This document shows, one piece after another, positions 24,701 to 37,799 of a stretch of 64,000 nucleotides of DNA. The translations under genes were made by a program, and so were the position numbers. Numbering within the stretch: position 1 is the first letter of the stretch; each line of letters opens with the position of its first letter. The notes beneath the pieces were generated by a model. That model was not told where the DNA came from. It was given only the letters and a program-made list of their open reading frames with translations, and ran no database searches. This DNA comes from Rachycentron canadum (taxonomy: Eukaryota > Chordata > Actinopteri > Carangiformes > Rachycentridae), in contig CM076651.1 in the NCBI GenBank assembly GCA_038496675.1, forward strand, positions 7,464,032-7,528,031, written 5' to 3'.

Positions 24701-24922
24701 GAGTTTAGCTGCTTGGTCCCTGACGATTTCAAATGATAATCGATTAAAAATAACTTGTTCTTTTTCAAACCACAAATCTACCTATTGTTTCAGCCCTATT
24801 ACATATAAAATACACTACAAGTCAAATAGTATAATGGAGTATACACTAATACACTCAGGAATTTCAAACAGCAGTGTGTGAAATCCACTCATCCTCTACT
24901 TACCTACTTTGCAGCTGAACAT
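8214..24922 (-). CDS. igfn1: IGFN1-like sarcomeric Ig/FN3 protein, 25 coding exons, 1475 aa
   Basis: I traced 25 coding exons from the ATG at 24922 to the TGA at 8214-8216. Their lengths add to 4428 nt, exactly divisible by three, and every junction is phase-compatible with GT-AG borders. The domain order is Ig, helical linker, Ig, polar variable region, Ig, Ig, FN3, FN3, FN3, Ig, FN3, Ig. The N-terminal stretch PEGKSTPDFQ and the RKDYERIC motif in the helical linker are, from memory, typical of IGFN1. IGFN1 is a muscle protein related to myosin-binding protein C that acts at the Z-disc with partners such as KY and filamin C. Mammalian IGFN1 is much longer because of a giant repetitive exon; this copy has five short polar exons there instead. 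Fish carry several igfn1 copies, so the paralogue cannot be named. Exon coordinates are in the three block entries that follow. Confidence 0.9.
12590..13628 (+). ncRNA. Candidate antisense transcript inside igfn1 intron 17
   Basis: Between 12590 and 12930 CG dinucleotides are clearly more frequent than in the surrounding intron. A possible plus-strand donor, CACAG followed by GTACTT, lies at 12928. A strong plus-strand acceptor, a pyrimidine tract ending CTGCAG, lies at 13447, and a GTAAGT donor follows at 13629, bounding a 181-base exon-like segment. The segment has an open stretch of about 33 codons (AGG at 13450 onward) but no recognised domain. An antisense noncoding RNA is one reading; a CpG-rich transposon remnant is the other. 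Confidence 0.3.
17375..17429. repeat. (GT)n-(AT)n compound microsatellite
   Basis: About twelve GT units pass straight into about fifteen AT units in intron 13 of igfn1. A T run of more than 30 bases follows at about 17500-17532. Confidence 0.9.
18175..20814 (-). CDS. igfn1: igfn1 variable polar region, exons 9-13
   Basis: Exons are 20341-20814, 19619-19759, 19318-19476, 18611-18733 and 18175-18255. All are multiples of three with phase 1 at both ends, so each could be skipped without a frame break. They code for residues about 356-681. The largest begins DKGGPTSDGKKGPRK, followed by a Gly-rich turn and an acidic helix with repeated Glu-Met pairs. The rest is Ser/Thr/Asp/Glu-rich without a domain fold I can see. 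All five have clear GT-AG borders, but no homology supports the last four, so their inclusion rests on open frame, matching phase and splice signals. This region stands where mammalian IGFN1 has its giant repetitive exon. Confidence 0.7.
20948..24922 (-). CDS. igfn1: igfn1 N-terminal block, exons 1-8 (Ig, helical linker, Ig)
   Basis: Exons in transcript order are 24904-24922, 23354-23476, 23049-23188, 22796-22895, 22560-22602, 22266-22437, 21458-21653 and 20948-21220. Exon 1 codes only MFSCKV plus one base before a GTAAGT donor; it was chosen because it restores phase 1 into exon 2, while a competing ATG near 23830 runs into a stop. Residues about 34-127 form an Ig domain with the DTDTYKC signature. 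Residues 128-199 are a charged helical linker containing FWEAML, RKDYERIC and GVVDLRLILRKL. Exon 7 (200-264) is polar and shows no Ig pattern. Exon 8 (265-355) is an Ig domain with ITW and the ending SAWLVVE. The helical linker and flanking Ig resemble the N-terminal part of IGFN1. Confidence 0.85.
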
Positions 24923-26251
24923 TTTGTTATCAGGCTTTTGACACGGAAAGATGAAAGATCACACAGGAGTTGATGAAGAACAACATTAATCCAGGGATTA
25001 ATGATTATTATGACAAGGACAGAAATAGAACTGCCACCCTGTCAGATATGTAACTGAGGGCGACTGATCTGACAAGGTAGTAAGCAGATAATTCAGGTTA
25101 TCAACACAAAGACAGGACAGGTCACAAGCAGACAGAATATTCAATAATACCTAATGTAGTATTCAATATTTTCCATTATTCATAACAATGGATGTAGCTT
25201 AGTATATGTGTACTGCACAGTTCACCATTCTGAAAATAAAACGGCTCATATCACCTGACTTGTTGCCAGACACCTCATTAAAATGCTGAATGTATCGATG
25301 AACAAGGGAAAAATCTGCATGAAAAGAAATAGCACTAGATCAGTTAGAAGTATATAAGTCAATGCTATGCTATGGCTGTAGGATATTAAGTGGCATATAT
25401 TCTCTTTATATAATACGTGTCCAAGAGAAACTATTCGTGATTAATTGCCTCTTTGAAATTGCAGGGTATGTCCTGCAGACATTTCCTGATATTTACGGAA
25501 ATGTTGATGATTACCCAAGCAAGGGGAGGCATTTATTCCCTTTACTTTCAAGCATATTTGATAGATGGAGAGAGACACAGAGGTAATTGAGTGAGATTGA
25601 AATAAACAGTGGGTGGAGAGGCTGGAAGTGAAGACCCAGTCAGGCATAATGTGGAAAAGGAAAGCTCATAGTGGCCTGAATAAACTGAAGCACTGAGAGG
25701 GTCACAGTAAAGGGCAGCAGGCAGGGAACCTTAATCCAGGGATGTTTTCTTCTCATCCTCGGTTTATCACTGAAGCCTGGGAGAGAAGACCTTTAGTCAG
25801 CTGGCTGTTGAGGTTCCTGCCAGGTGGCAAATGTGAACTTGCATAGTTCTCATGGGTTTTATGTGTTTAAGATGGTGTACATCACGCAATTGGAGTGAAC
25901 GTTTCCATGTTTTATTGCCTTACGCAGATGCAGTGCTAACTCTTGTGCTATAATTATTTCTTTGGCTAATCTTTGGCTACAGTACAGCTCCTGTGTTAGT
26001 CATGATATAATAATATCACAACACTTTGTCCATGATAACAATGAGTTCACGATGCAGCGATTCTGTCACTGAACATATTTCTTTCTCATATCAGTATTCA
26101 GACTTGCAGACAGCAATCGCTGTCTCGGTCACCTTCCAGCCATAATTCAGATTACAGAAAAATGCCCAGTCTGTAAATGTCTGAGAGACTGAAAAACCTG
26201 TTCTCTCCTTTGGAAGAAAGAGCCTGGTTGCTGACACAGTGCTGAGTAGTT

Positions 26252-26253
<2 letters not shown>

Positions 26254-26311
<58 letters not shown>
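26254..26311. repeat. (GT)n microsatellite
   Basis: A pure GT tract of nearly 60 bases. The long His-Thr or Cys-Val frames across it are artefacts of the repeat. Confidence 0.95.
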
Positions 26312-26312
<1 letters not shown>

Positions 26313-27668
26313 TATGTGGAGTGTGAATTTCCCACCATGTGCAATATTTTTCATTGTGTCCAAAAAAAAGTGTTTTTTATTTTTGATCAGTACCAACTCC
26401 TGATGGGGGGGGGGGAATCTGGCTCTACTATGTTCACCAGCCAGTTGCTTAACCATCTCTGTCCTTCGATGCTGAGCGGACAATGTACAGCTATGTTTTG
26501 AAAGGTTTTTCACTGAAAGCAGCTGCCTCCTATGTTCAAAAGACGGCACAATGAAACCGATCAGAGTAAATGAAAACAGTGAAGATGGCCAAACAATTAT
26601 TTGAAGCATGGTAAAGTAGAAAATAACTGCACATTCAAGTGGCAGTTCTGTGGGTTCATCACTGAGCATTGTTACTATAAAATGTTATACAAATGTTCCC
26701 ATATTGGTACCAGGAACACAGCTTTAAACATTAAAAGATCATTAGAAATATTTTTAACAATGGAAGATGTTGACACTTTTTTAAATTTTTTTTTTTTTTT
26801 TTTAAATAGCACTATGAAGTATTTGGTTCATAGTTAGCATTATTAGGTAGCACTAGCACTTTTTATGTAGTAGTTTTGAAACCTGAGCATCGCTCAATTT
26901 GCTGATACTAGACAACATTTCTTAGTGCTTAATAGTGACTGTCTTGATGTAGTAGTCTGTCAATACAACATGGAGAGCTTCTCTACCCTCTAATGTGTTT
27001 GTATACTCCAGAAATATGTTATGTTGTGGCAGGATTAGTGGCAGCTCATTTTCCTTTACCTTTGGTGATGAATTAACTTGCCCACAGTTTGTGTCACTGC
27101 CTGTATCACTGCTCTGTTAAATGATGTTGTCGGTGTTGTTTTGTTCAATACATTTACTTTCATTATTATTTTAATATGTGTAATGATTTCAGTCAATGTA
27201 GGATTTTTTTTTTCTTGTATTTCTGCATTACAGTGACGGTGTATAACTCTTGTATATTAAATATTTACTATTAAATCTTAAATTCATGAAATTCTTATTC
27301 AAATGAATCAGTTTCAAGATTGAAAAAATGCAGGAAAGTATCACACAATGCCTAAATGTCTGCCTAATGTAATACTAATCTCTTCTGCAACACCTGCAAT
27401 AGATGGACACTCTGTCTTTTTATTCATGCTTAAAAGAGCAACACTTGAACTGGAAAATGCAAAAAAGGAAGAAATTGCAGTACTGTACTTTGCCTCACGG
27501 AGGAACCTGAGTTCTTCGCCCTTTTCCACATTTTGGCAAGAGTTAACTGTCAAAAGGTTGACCTGCAAATAGAATGTGGACACACCATTAATACCAAAGA
27601 TAAAACCAGACATCCAGGTTTCTTTGCAATACAAAGTAATATATATAGCTTTATATATATATATATAT

Positions 27669-28038
27669 NNNNNNNNNNNNNNNNNNNNNNNNNNNNNNNN
27701 NNNNNNNNNNNNNNNNNNNNNNNNNNNNNNNNNNNNNNNNNNNNNNNNNNNNNNNNNNNNNNNNNNNNNNNNNNNNNNNNNNNNNNNNNNNNNNNNNNNN
27801 NNNNNNNNNNNNNNNNNNNNNNNNNNNNNNNNNNNNNNNNNNNNNNNNNNNNNNNNNNNNNNNNNNNNNNNNNNNNNNNNNNNNNNNNNNNNNNNNNNNN
27901 NNNNNNNNNNNNNNNNNNNNNNNNNNNNNNNNNNNNNNNNNNNNNNNNNNNNNNNNNNNNNNNNNNNNNNNNNNNNNNNNNNNNNNNNNNNNNNNNNNNN
28001 NNNNNNNNNNNNNNNNNNNNNNNNNNNNNNNNNNNNNN
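27669..28038. other. Assembly gap (370 N) inside an AT microsatellite
   Basis: Both sides of the gap are (AT)n. The right side alone is about 50 bases of pure AT. The missing sequence is probably only more of the repeat. Confidence 0.95.
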
Positions 28039-28091
<53 letters not shown>

Positions 28092-30093
28092 TTTGGTTTG
28101 GAGTATGTAAAAACATTGTTCACAAGTTCTAGTTGAATAAAGTTCACTTTTACAGCACTGCAAGAGGCAGCCACTTTACAAGATATAAAAAAAAAAAAAA
28201 TAGCACCTTCAGGTTGCTAAGACGGCATTAACAAGTATTCTATCAACAACTCCTTGTTCTCCTTTTACAGGTACTAATTGTACAAGAAGAGGCAGAATAT
28301 AACCGAAGTGGAAGATTGAGCTTGATAGACTGTATGTGTATATTGAGCTTTGTGTCTTGCCTTCAGTGTTTTATATGTGACTATGAAAAATACCTTTTAA
28401 AATGTAGGAGATTCAAATATTGCAAATGTGGCAACAATAACATTTAATTCTGTGCGTCATAGATTGCATTACCCATTCAAAAAGTGACCTATGGTATCTA
28501 TGTCAAGCTACCAATGGTTAATACAAGGTCAAAAGGTCAGCTTATTACATTTATTAGACTTGAGGCATTTTGGCTTGCTGTGGGAATACATGTTCTCTAT
28601 GTGTAATACGAAGAAACATCAATTCAACCAGTTTCTGCAGTTCAAAGCTCACATAAAAGGCTTTATTGAAATGTATTTATATCCTATCTGAAGTTGGTAT
28701 TGGATGCCTTTACTTTTTGTAGTACTGGGTAAGATATTTTCAGTGTGGTCTGCCCATCTGAACCACAACAGCAGGGCCAGGCTCAAAAACATAAATGTCA
28801 CAGAGTTGGCCATTGGTTGGCCAGCTGAGTATTGGAGTTTCCCCATTGGCCGTTGTCGGCTGAATTACATCTTCAGGGCATGTTTACAGATATAAAGTGT
28901 TGACAGTTCTGTGCCTTTGTTGCTAGACTTACTGAGCCTGTTAACAGCTGATCTAGCATAGCTCCTTTCTGTAGAAGAGTTGCCAGTATTGCCCTACAAG
29001 AGTGGGACTTTCCCTACACAGGTACACCTCTCTGTGCCCATCCAATTGACTGCACATGTGAAAGAGCTTCTTGCTTTCTCTCTGATTGTAAATGCAGCAC
29101 AGCCATTGTCTTTAACTTTAAGGTGATTTTGTCATATGACATTGCAGTTATAAAATCTTGATTTCTTGATTTTAGCAGCTCAGAGCAGCATGTGACTGCT
29201 GTTTTTGTCACTATTTTCAACTTGTTCTGTTGTCTGAAAACAGAAGCAGAAAGACATGTGATGACCTTTTTGGGTGTATTACAATACTGTGAGTGAGCAA
29301 AAAGTGCAGAACAGAAGCAAAGAGTTAAAGGGCTAAAACAGACTGACATCGCGCAGAATACAACTGCAACACACTGTCATGGATGTGTATTACATAACAA
29401 TAATAATAGCACAATTTAGTGACTTTTTGTTGTAGTTTAGAGAAAGTAGTTGTTTACAGTAATTGCACAACAGTTTTCAGGCTTACAAATATTAAGACTG
29501 TGGTCATTGAGAGGCCAATTTATATTGAGTGCATGATAAACGCTGATGATGCACAGCTCCCAAGCTGTAGTTAGCTGGGATAACTTTATCACTGGTTATA
29601 GCTTACATAAAGCCTGACTGCCAAGTATTGCTGCTTTGAGATCTGAATTGTCAAAAGATGCTCCGTATTAGATACTGTGTATTTTTAATGTAATGCTGAT
29701 ACAGTAATTTTATTTTGCTGCATGTTTAGTTTATCTATCCATATAAAAGTAATAATACCTAATGTATCAATTTTCAAACCAGCCCAGTTTGAGAGTATAA
29801 AATAAAGTAGAGCAGCTTAAAGAATCAGTATTTCATATACCACCATGCCTATGGTACAGAACAAACAAAAAGAACAGAACAAAAGAGTGCAAAGTCTTTG
29901 ATGCAGTATTCCTCGAAGTAGAAAACTCTGATTCCTCAAGAGCACCATATAAACTCCCCAGTTGTTGTTGTTGTTCTATCATTTCATAAACTGTAATCCA
30001 CCAGGATATCAAAGGAGTGAGGGCTGACCTACGTTCAGGATGTATCTTTGGTCACACACAGACACAAACAAATAGAGAGGAAGAGTGGTTTAC

Positions 30094-30145
30094 CTGTCTA
30101 CAGCTCTGTCCTCACTCCCACTGAGCTTCTGAAACTGGTTTATAG
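30094..30145 (-). promoter_or_regulatory. igfn1: Candidate TATA promoter and 5' non-coding exon for igfn1
   Basis: Plus-strand TTTATA at 30139-30144 gives TATAAA on the minus strand. About 45 bases downstream, TAGACAG is followed by GTAAAC, a usable donor. A short non-coding first exon spliced over several kilobases to the ATG exon is common in muscle genes. The acceptor before the ATG exon would be near 24937 and is weak. No transcript evidence is available, so this is a guess from signals and position. Confidence 0.2.
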
Positions 30146-33100
30146 AAGTGGTATAAACTCGCTGCCTCCTGGGTTTTACTGGATGTTAAATCCTCTTGGA
30201 AAACACGTTTGATTTTTGCTGTCTGCAAGCTTGTGCCTAGACAGTGACTGTCAGGGAGAGGCTTTTTCTCTTTAGGCAGGCGAATGCTCAAATGGGGTGG
30301 GTTATTATTAAGGAGAATTGGGGTGGGGGTGGTGGTGGTGGGCACTGCATGAGGTAAGCAAGGATGAATAGTCAGAGGAGAGAGGGAGGGCTACCAATGA
30401 CAAGTTAGTGGTGAAGTTTATCTCTCAGCGGAGTAATTACTGATGACAGCGTTCTCATCTTTCAGAGAACAGTTGCTAACAAGAAGACGATTGAGTTAAT
30501 TTTGTTTGTGTGGTATCTAAATCCTAGGTACTGCATCTCAAATACCATGCATGAACAACTGTCAGAGGAAAGAACAAAGGAGCAGTTTGTGTTTAGTGTT
30601 AATTGCTGGAAGTGCAGGCAAATGGCATTTTATTTTAAAAGATACAGATTAGAGTTTAAGCTGTCACCCGAGGCTGTGATTTCAAACGTACAGCTGCTTA
30701 AACTATGGTAGTTCAATGGTGACCTTGAGGGGAGGCTGACAAGTAACGGGCATTGCTACTAATCTGGACTGTGACACTAAAGGAATGAGGCTGGTAGTCG
30801 TATTGTCCAAGATGGTATAATGTTGAAACAAATTAAGTTTGATTCTGGACTGAACCCTACCCTTGGTTAGATACTAGTGATGATCACGCATTGTGAGCAA
30901 GGCACTCATCCCCTCGTCTGCTGTGCACTTCTTCTATTACAATATATTACATAATCAAGGTTATGGCATTTGTGTGGTATAAGTTCTTCTTGTCATGGCT
31001 TTGAAGCGGTTGTGACTTTGGAAAGCCAAGATCAAATGAAGAACAAGGCATTAATACTCTCAAGGTCAAATATCAGAATGTCTATTACACTAATCATGTA
31101 ACAATCCAAACTGTGTTTTCCACCTTTAAATGTGTCGTGTTCACCTCTCATGATACATAAGAAATTACTGACCAAAAACAGATATTGCTAAAGAAGGTGA
31201 TAAACATCAGTGACTGACTTAACATCGTTTGTTTTTGCAGTTGCTGATCTAATTTCCTTATGAGAGGCAACTATATTTAATTCCTGTTATGTTCTCTCCA
31301 TGGAAACCTGTTTGTTTTTTTGCCACATTAGCAGCATGGCTCCTGAAATGGCAATGCTGTTTGGTCTGTCAGCCTCTTGGTCCGTTGGTCCATTATCAAC
31401 GGGTCTATCACAGGCGTGCCTGAATGGTTTGTCTTTAAGCATGATAGACACATTGATAGTCCTCAGAAGCTCATTATTACCATGGTGATCCCCTGATTTT
31501 ACATTTAGTGCAGCCAACAGGTCAAAATTTAGACATGCTCAACACATTTGCATTCATGACAGAATACCCACCAAACCTATGATCAAAGAGCTTGTTTTTT
31601 TTTCTGATTTTTAACAAAAGATTTGACAGTTCTACCAATTCTGCTTCAATGAAATGGCACATCATTGAAACAGCTTGTGGTTAGAATAACAGATGAAAAT
31701 ACAGGCTTCCAACATGTCGGATGTATCTGTCTCAACAGCGCAGTCATAGAATCTACTAGCACAAGGTCCAAAGGGTGCCAATGTTCTGTCATGCTTGTCC
31801 TTCCACACGCAGTACCTCTAATGCATCTGAATAGGCTCTTGAGTGGGCCTGAGCCCACATAAACCAGTTGGATTAGGAATTAAACCCCTTCAGCCTACCC
31901 TCCTTATATTGATGAAATGTCATGCTGCATAGCTGTCATTCCAGTCATGGGGAACCACAGAGTGCTGCCGCCAATGTGCTAACTAGACAGCCTGGTCTGT
32001 CTCTCCGTTGTGTAGATTGCTCTTCTGAGGAAAACCTCAACAGTACATCAGCTGAGGCCTTGTCACTCAGTCTTCAACAAGGAGTGAAGATATTCTTAAT
32101 TGAGCTTCAATAGGTGCACTTAGAATAAATCATGGCCTGATAATCAGAAATAAGTTATCCCAACAACTACTGGGTCAGTGGAGCGTTTTATCAATCTAAA
32201 AAGGTCTGGCAACACTTGTATACACACACACACACATATATATATATATGATCGATCATGTTTGTATAATATATATAAGTAAATATGTAAAAAAAAATAT
32301 ATATATATATATATTTTGAGAAATATTAGAAAATGCTCATATTGTATGGATTATGATGTGTAGTGAACTGTGTCCAGGGGAGAAATCCATGTCCTTAAAG
32401 CAAATTTCCATGTGCACAAGTCAGCAGTGAAATCTCAAATTTGGATCTAGAAAAGTTTGTTTTTCTGCAAGTTGGTCATTATTGAAATCTTGGAATTTGG
32501 TAAGAATAAGGTTCTCCTAAATAGATTTTTGCAGCATGTCTGGAAAGGAACTTTGTGGCTTGAAAGCCATGTACATTTGTGCTGGATTGCCACCCAGGCC
32601 TTTCTTTTCTTAATAGCTAATTATAAGAGTTATAGCCTCCCTCAATGGCTCTGATATTTAAGATTTTAGCTCTGCTATTATGACATTTCTTTCCTTTCTT
32701 TTTTCATTACTGTGGTCTTTAAATTTGAGAGCATTATTTCTTCACTTCAGTTCAGATTTTTTTTTATGCTTTCCCATCGAACCCTGGCATGTCTCTCAAA
32801 TAGCACCTGCTCAAATGCAAGTCTAATCTGATCCTGCTCAATACTGTTTGTCTACACTTGTATATACTATCGCTGCACAAATGGCACTTTTTTTGTCTCA
32901 AAACTTGACATAACACAAGTGCAGTTTTTGCGTGCTGAAAATAATTCATATTATGGGGGATTTCTGCTTCACGTGCACAATAGCACGAGCATGGGGCTGT
33001 GACAAACACTCTCTTGACCCTCCCTATGTGCTTGCAACAGAGGGCTTATAGGTTTTGCTATTTTATTTACAATTGTTCAAGTTTATGTTTAAAGCAAGCA

Positions 33101-33869
33101 GATGGCTTAGGCTTATGCTATAAAAACCCCTCTCAAGTCACTCTGTGAACAGAGTTAGTGGGGCTTGACATATTTTCTTCTTAAGAAATAATTTTTATTG
33201 ATGTTGCTCTTAAGTCAGACTGCCCCACCACTGTTTCAGTAATCAGATATTATTACAGCTGTTTTATACTTTATATGCTATCACCCTTTCATCGTTGCTA
33301 TAGAGCATCTCTACTCAAAGGGCTATGATTGCTTTGATACATGGCCACTGCAATGCTGATGGAATACTGATGCCTATAAATCAAAGTGAACTCATCACTG
33401 AAAGTGTAGAAGAAAGCAGTGAAGGTGCTGTGACTGTGACACTCGCATTTATCATATCGCCATCTCTCAAAGATACGAATTGCCATATGGATTGTGTACA
33501 TTGTCATTTTTAGGCTTTTAAGGTGATGAGTGAAACGTGTGCCATGTATTCTGGGTCCCTCATTCTGGGCTTCAGACCAGCGCAGCCCAGGCATCTTTGC
33601 TCAGTAATGAAAAGCTATTTTTGATGAGATTACTAACAACTAGAGGTGATCCAGTGTCTCCAAGAGAAAAGGCCAAACAAAGGCAGCTCTGATTTGATTG
33701 GCTTATGCAGCTGAAATTGCGACAGCTCTATGTGCAGTTTGTTGGTGTGGATGAATCAAGACTTGTGAGGAATAATACAGCAGACGCACAAAAGTTTTTA
33801 TCCTGGTCTGAATTTTAATGTACAAGGTTTAATGTGTCACCGATGATGATCTACGAATTATCCTGGCAC
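30146..33869. other. Intergenic, no gene seen
   Basis: No frame here shows domain-like composition or paired splice signals I would trust. It contains a (GT)n-like G-rich tract at 30315-30345 and AC/AT microsatellites at about 32221-32314. The remaining short frames are ordinary for AT-rich vertebrate DNA. Confidence 0.5.
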
Positions 33870-34360
33870 TTAAATCAATAGTTTGACATTATGAAAAACA
33901 TGCTTATTTTCCTTCTTGTGAGAAGATCAATACCACTCAGCAACCATCTGCTGTCTGCACATTAAATACAAAAAGCTACAATCAGCAGCTGGTTAGCTTA
34001 GCTTAACATAAAGACTGAAAACAGGTGCAAACAGCCTGACTCTGTCCAATGGCAACAAAACTCCCAGTGACTCAAACAGTCATTAAGTGCCAGACCATTT
34101 CTTTACAGGGACTAGTTACTTCCTGGAGTCTGACTTCCTGGCAACATAACTGTGTTGACAAGATAGGAATTCATTGCTTCTGGCTTTTGAGGTGCTAAAT
34201 GGATTTTGTTTTCTGTTTTTAATGCTAAGATAAGGTAAGCGTCTGCTGGTCTTGCACAAACTCCAGCGATATGAAAGCATGCATCGATCTTCTCATCTAA
34301 CTCTTGGCAAAAAATGCATCAGCATACTTCCTAAAATGTTGGACTGTTTCCTTTTTAATA
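33870..34360 (+). mobile_element. Teleost MITE-like repeat with inverted ends
   Basis: The internal segment CAGCTGGTTAGCTTAGCTTA followed by a CATAAAGACTG-like stretch is a motif I know from a very abundant teleost repeat. The two ends are imperfect inverted repeats: the left end, with TTTGACATTATGAAAAACA and GAGAAGATCAATACC, pairs with the reverse complement of the right end over roughly 60 bases. This suggests a non-autonomous DNA transposon. The copy is diverged and shorter inside than the forms I remember. The superfamily is not assigned. Confidence 0.8.
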
Positions 34361-37300
34361 CTTTTAAAAAGTAAAAGTGCAACAGTACAACATTTATGAG
34401 TTTGTCAGTTGGACAAGATCAGCCAAAACTTGAATGGACTTCAAACAAAAACCTTAAGAGGAACAGTGAGTGCACAGTAAATTATCTTGCTTGTTCTGAA
34501 CATATTTACAAATATAGTGTTGATTTATCTTTTTGAAAGTTGAAAACGCTTGTTTTCTACTAGATTATCAGTATCATAATGACAGTGTTCGACAATTTAG
34601 ATAACCTGATCTTCATTGTGTGTCACACATTGTGTGAGTTACACTTTCTCCTTTTTTAATTTGAAGACACACATCTCATCAAATACAAACAGTTGGGTGT
34701 TGTACTTTACTTCTGTGTTCAACCACCTATAATACGAGATTACATGGTTTTATCCTTCTCTGAAAGCTCCAGCTCCAAGGTTGTGGTGCAGGACATAGTG
34801 CTGTGGGATGACTGTGGTCAAAAATCTTTTCTTATTCTGGACCATTTTTCCAGTCTAGGGCGCACTAAACTTGCTTTTACATCATTCTAATGAAATAACT
34901 AACAACAGTCCACATTTGAAGTGTAGATAAAAATAGTCACTGCCTCTTTGTATGAGTAATTACCACCAGATCACTGGCATTGATTCATGCAATGCTGTAC
35001 ACAACTGCAGATAAATGTTAAAGAGCTGAATATAAAACATGAAACAAAGTAAATCCATTTTTTTGTCTTCTTGATTTCACTCCTGTCATGTTGTTGTAAT
35101 CAAAACATTCCAAGTGATGGCAAGAGACATCTAATTTGCGCAATTGTCTCTAGAATCAGACGAGAAACAGATTTGACTGAAATGTGTTTGTCCACGGGCA
35201 AAAGAGAAGGGAAAAGGGGCCTCTGAAAAGAGGCAGCGCCAAAGGCCCCAAACGTGATTAATTCTCCTCACTGACAAATAATCTTTCTGCTTTAATCACT
35301 CAGTCTCTGGTACTGTTGCCTGTATGCTCCCTTATTGCTATTACATTTGAATCATGTCCTTAAGAGCTGACCAATCACACCAAAGCGGTACATACCTGAG
35401 AGCTTATACTTTGGCAGAATAGTATTCAGTGCAGTTCCCCTCTGCAATAATATTAGGATTTTTAAAGTTTTGTATTTAGAGATGGCTTTGCTCTTCATCC
35501 AACTAGGATCAACACCATACCACTGTGATATCAAAGAGCCTGGGATTAACATAAACATGGCACTGTTTTCAACATCAGATACAATAATGAGCTTGTAGTG
35601 TCACATCGCAGTTCGATCATGTCACAGAATCACACACAGCAAGCCACCTTTGCACAAATCACATTCTGCAAATGGAACATGCAGTAAAAATAACAGAAAA
35701 AACATTGTTCATCTGATTTAATGCACAATTTGTGCTGTGGAACCTGTAAATGTAGAATAGCTCAAACAGTATATGATAGAGTTGAAAGTCTGAGATGGAA
35801 CAAACCTAACTGTTACATAATCTGCTAGAATCAGATGTATTTGTTTTGGCAATGTAAAGAGAAATTTTGTTGTCATACCAAGCACGGTGAGATGCTAGGC
35901 TGCTCTTGGCTCTTTCCTGTATCTCATAATAAATTAAACTCTCTAATTAGCAGGTTTTCTATAGGATAGCAAGTACATGTGCCTCGCACTCTAGACGATT
36001 GGACTGTTGTGGCGTTGTAAACAAGGGTGGTCTTCACTACCTTTAGACTCCACAAGATGGCAGTAGATTCCCTTCATTCCTAATTACGGTGACATTGAAA
36101 TTGCAATGAGTGAAATCTGTAAATTAACCCCTCGTGGTACTTTTTAAAAGATGAAATTATGAAGAACCTTATCTTTGAACATTTTATTGTGCAGCTATAT
36201 AGCAATGTTTTTTTAAAATGAGGCTTTTTAATCATGTTATTGTATAATCCATTTTCTTTATCAATTGTCATTAATGCATTTTACTTCACCAGGTGAAACT
36301 GGAGAAAACTTCAACTAGAAAGAAATTTGATGAAAAAGGAACAACGTATGTAATCACATTATATCAAATCCAGATTTAATTAAGTAATTTTCTTCATTGA
36401 ATTTCACCCACCGAGTGACTCTTTCATTTTGCTAGATATGAGAAAGGCACTCTATGATGATATAGCAGGGATATATCAGTGAGATAAATGAAAACTCTCT
36501 TGGATAAAATGTGAGACTGCCATTCTTTGACTGTGAGCCAGAAACTATACATAGCTGGGCAAAAACCTTAAAACCACCAAATAGCAGTATCAAAACAAAA
36601 AACAGTGGTTATTACCTCTTGATTAAATCTATATTAGTTATTGCAGAATTTAATTGGCACTCAATTTTCTTACATTTCAGGAGTTCTCCATTAATCATAT
36701 GCTCAACTGAGTATGACTTTCTTCCCTTGTGAATCTTCTTAGACATTTTTAAGTTTTTCTCTGATGAGTTTACACAGATTCCTCAACTTACTCTGTGACT
36801 GCAGCTTCAGGAAATAACAGAATTACCTTGAAACCAGGCTGATATTGACAGCTAGGGTACCGAGCAGTTCTATCAACTATCATGTCAACTACTTAACCAA
36901 ATACTCATGAGAAAAAACAAATGTTGCCCTGGGAAATTGGTACTGTACATGACTACACCTGCATGAAAATCACTTGTCAAAATCTGTCTCCCCATGTGGG
37001 AGTTTTTCTTTTGAAAGTATACGGCTGTGTCACATAAAGTGTAATGAGGTTCCAAGTTAATTAGCCTTCATTGGTTCCTCCAAATCTTTTCTGCTTGAAA
37101 CACAAGTCAGGCACAGCATTGCTCTTCATGAACAGTCCCTCTCACTGTCATGTTGTGTCGTTCTAAATAACCAGGCTCAGAGCATGGCATCCAAAATCAA
37201 ATCACATTATCTCCTGTTCCCAGTGGTCACCAAATGCAGCCATGGTGATGCGTTTTCCTCATGTTAATTTTAAAGCTCCGTCTGCCTTATGTCCCTGCTC

Positions 37301-37799
37301 TTGTATGAGACATCTGCACTGCATTTATGACTACCAGCTTTGACCCACAGTGGTCAGCATCATTAGCATAATACAAATCTCATCCGATGATGATTTTCTT
37401 GTCTGTGGAAACAGTTGAAAACAAAACTTTTACCATAATGTTTTTAGGCTAGACTATAAAATTATAATTCAACTTTTTTGACGCTTGTTGACCATTTTGA
37501 CATATTCATAGAGAAGATCACATATAACTAATAAATACCTTTGATGGTTTTGGTACAAACAGAAACTGTAAATAAAAGTAACATGAAAGAACATAGCATT
37601 GAATGACGAATCAAATACAATATTAGATAAATATATACATGTCATGGTAAAATAATTCCATATACAAGTTTCTTCTCTGCAAATATTTGAATTACCCAGT
37701 ACTAGTTTAAAAAAAAGAGACCCTCTCTGCCTCAGGACAGGTGAGCAAGTCAGTACAGATACAGATAAACAGTAAAAACTTAATGTATTTTTTTGACAG
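34361..37799. other. Intergenic, no gene seen
   Basis: AT-rich unique-looking sequence with no supported exon, RNA gene or clear repeat. The long minus-strand frame at 37469-37891 lacks any protein-like pattern. Confidence 0.5.

Larger units (their letters stand above)
24923..30093 (-). other. 5' flank or first intron of igfn1, no coding exon seen
   Basis: This stretch upstream of the igfn1 start codon holds no coding-like frame. It contains the TG microsatellite at 26254, a T run at 26790-26803 and the gap at 27669. If the promoter candidate near 30.1 kb is right, most of it is the first intron; otherwise it is intergenic. Confidence 0.4.

Noticed and set aside
26250..26669. 139-codon minus-strand frame ending in His-Thr repeats
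   Set aside because: It is produced by the GT microsatellite, and the remaining part has no protein-like pattern or splice signals.
27341..28174. Frames of 170-277 codons across the first N gap
   Set aside because: Mostly N and AT repeat (Ile-Tyr); not evidence of a gene. The same applies to frames across the other two gaps.
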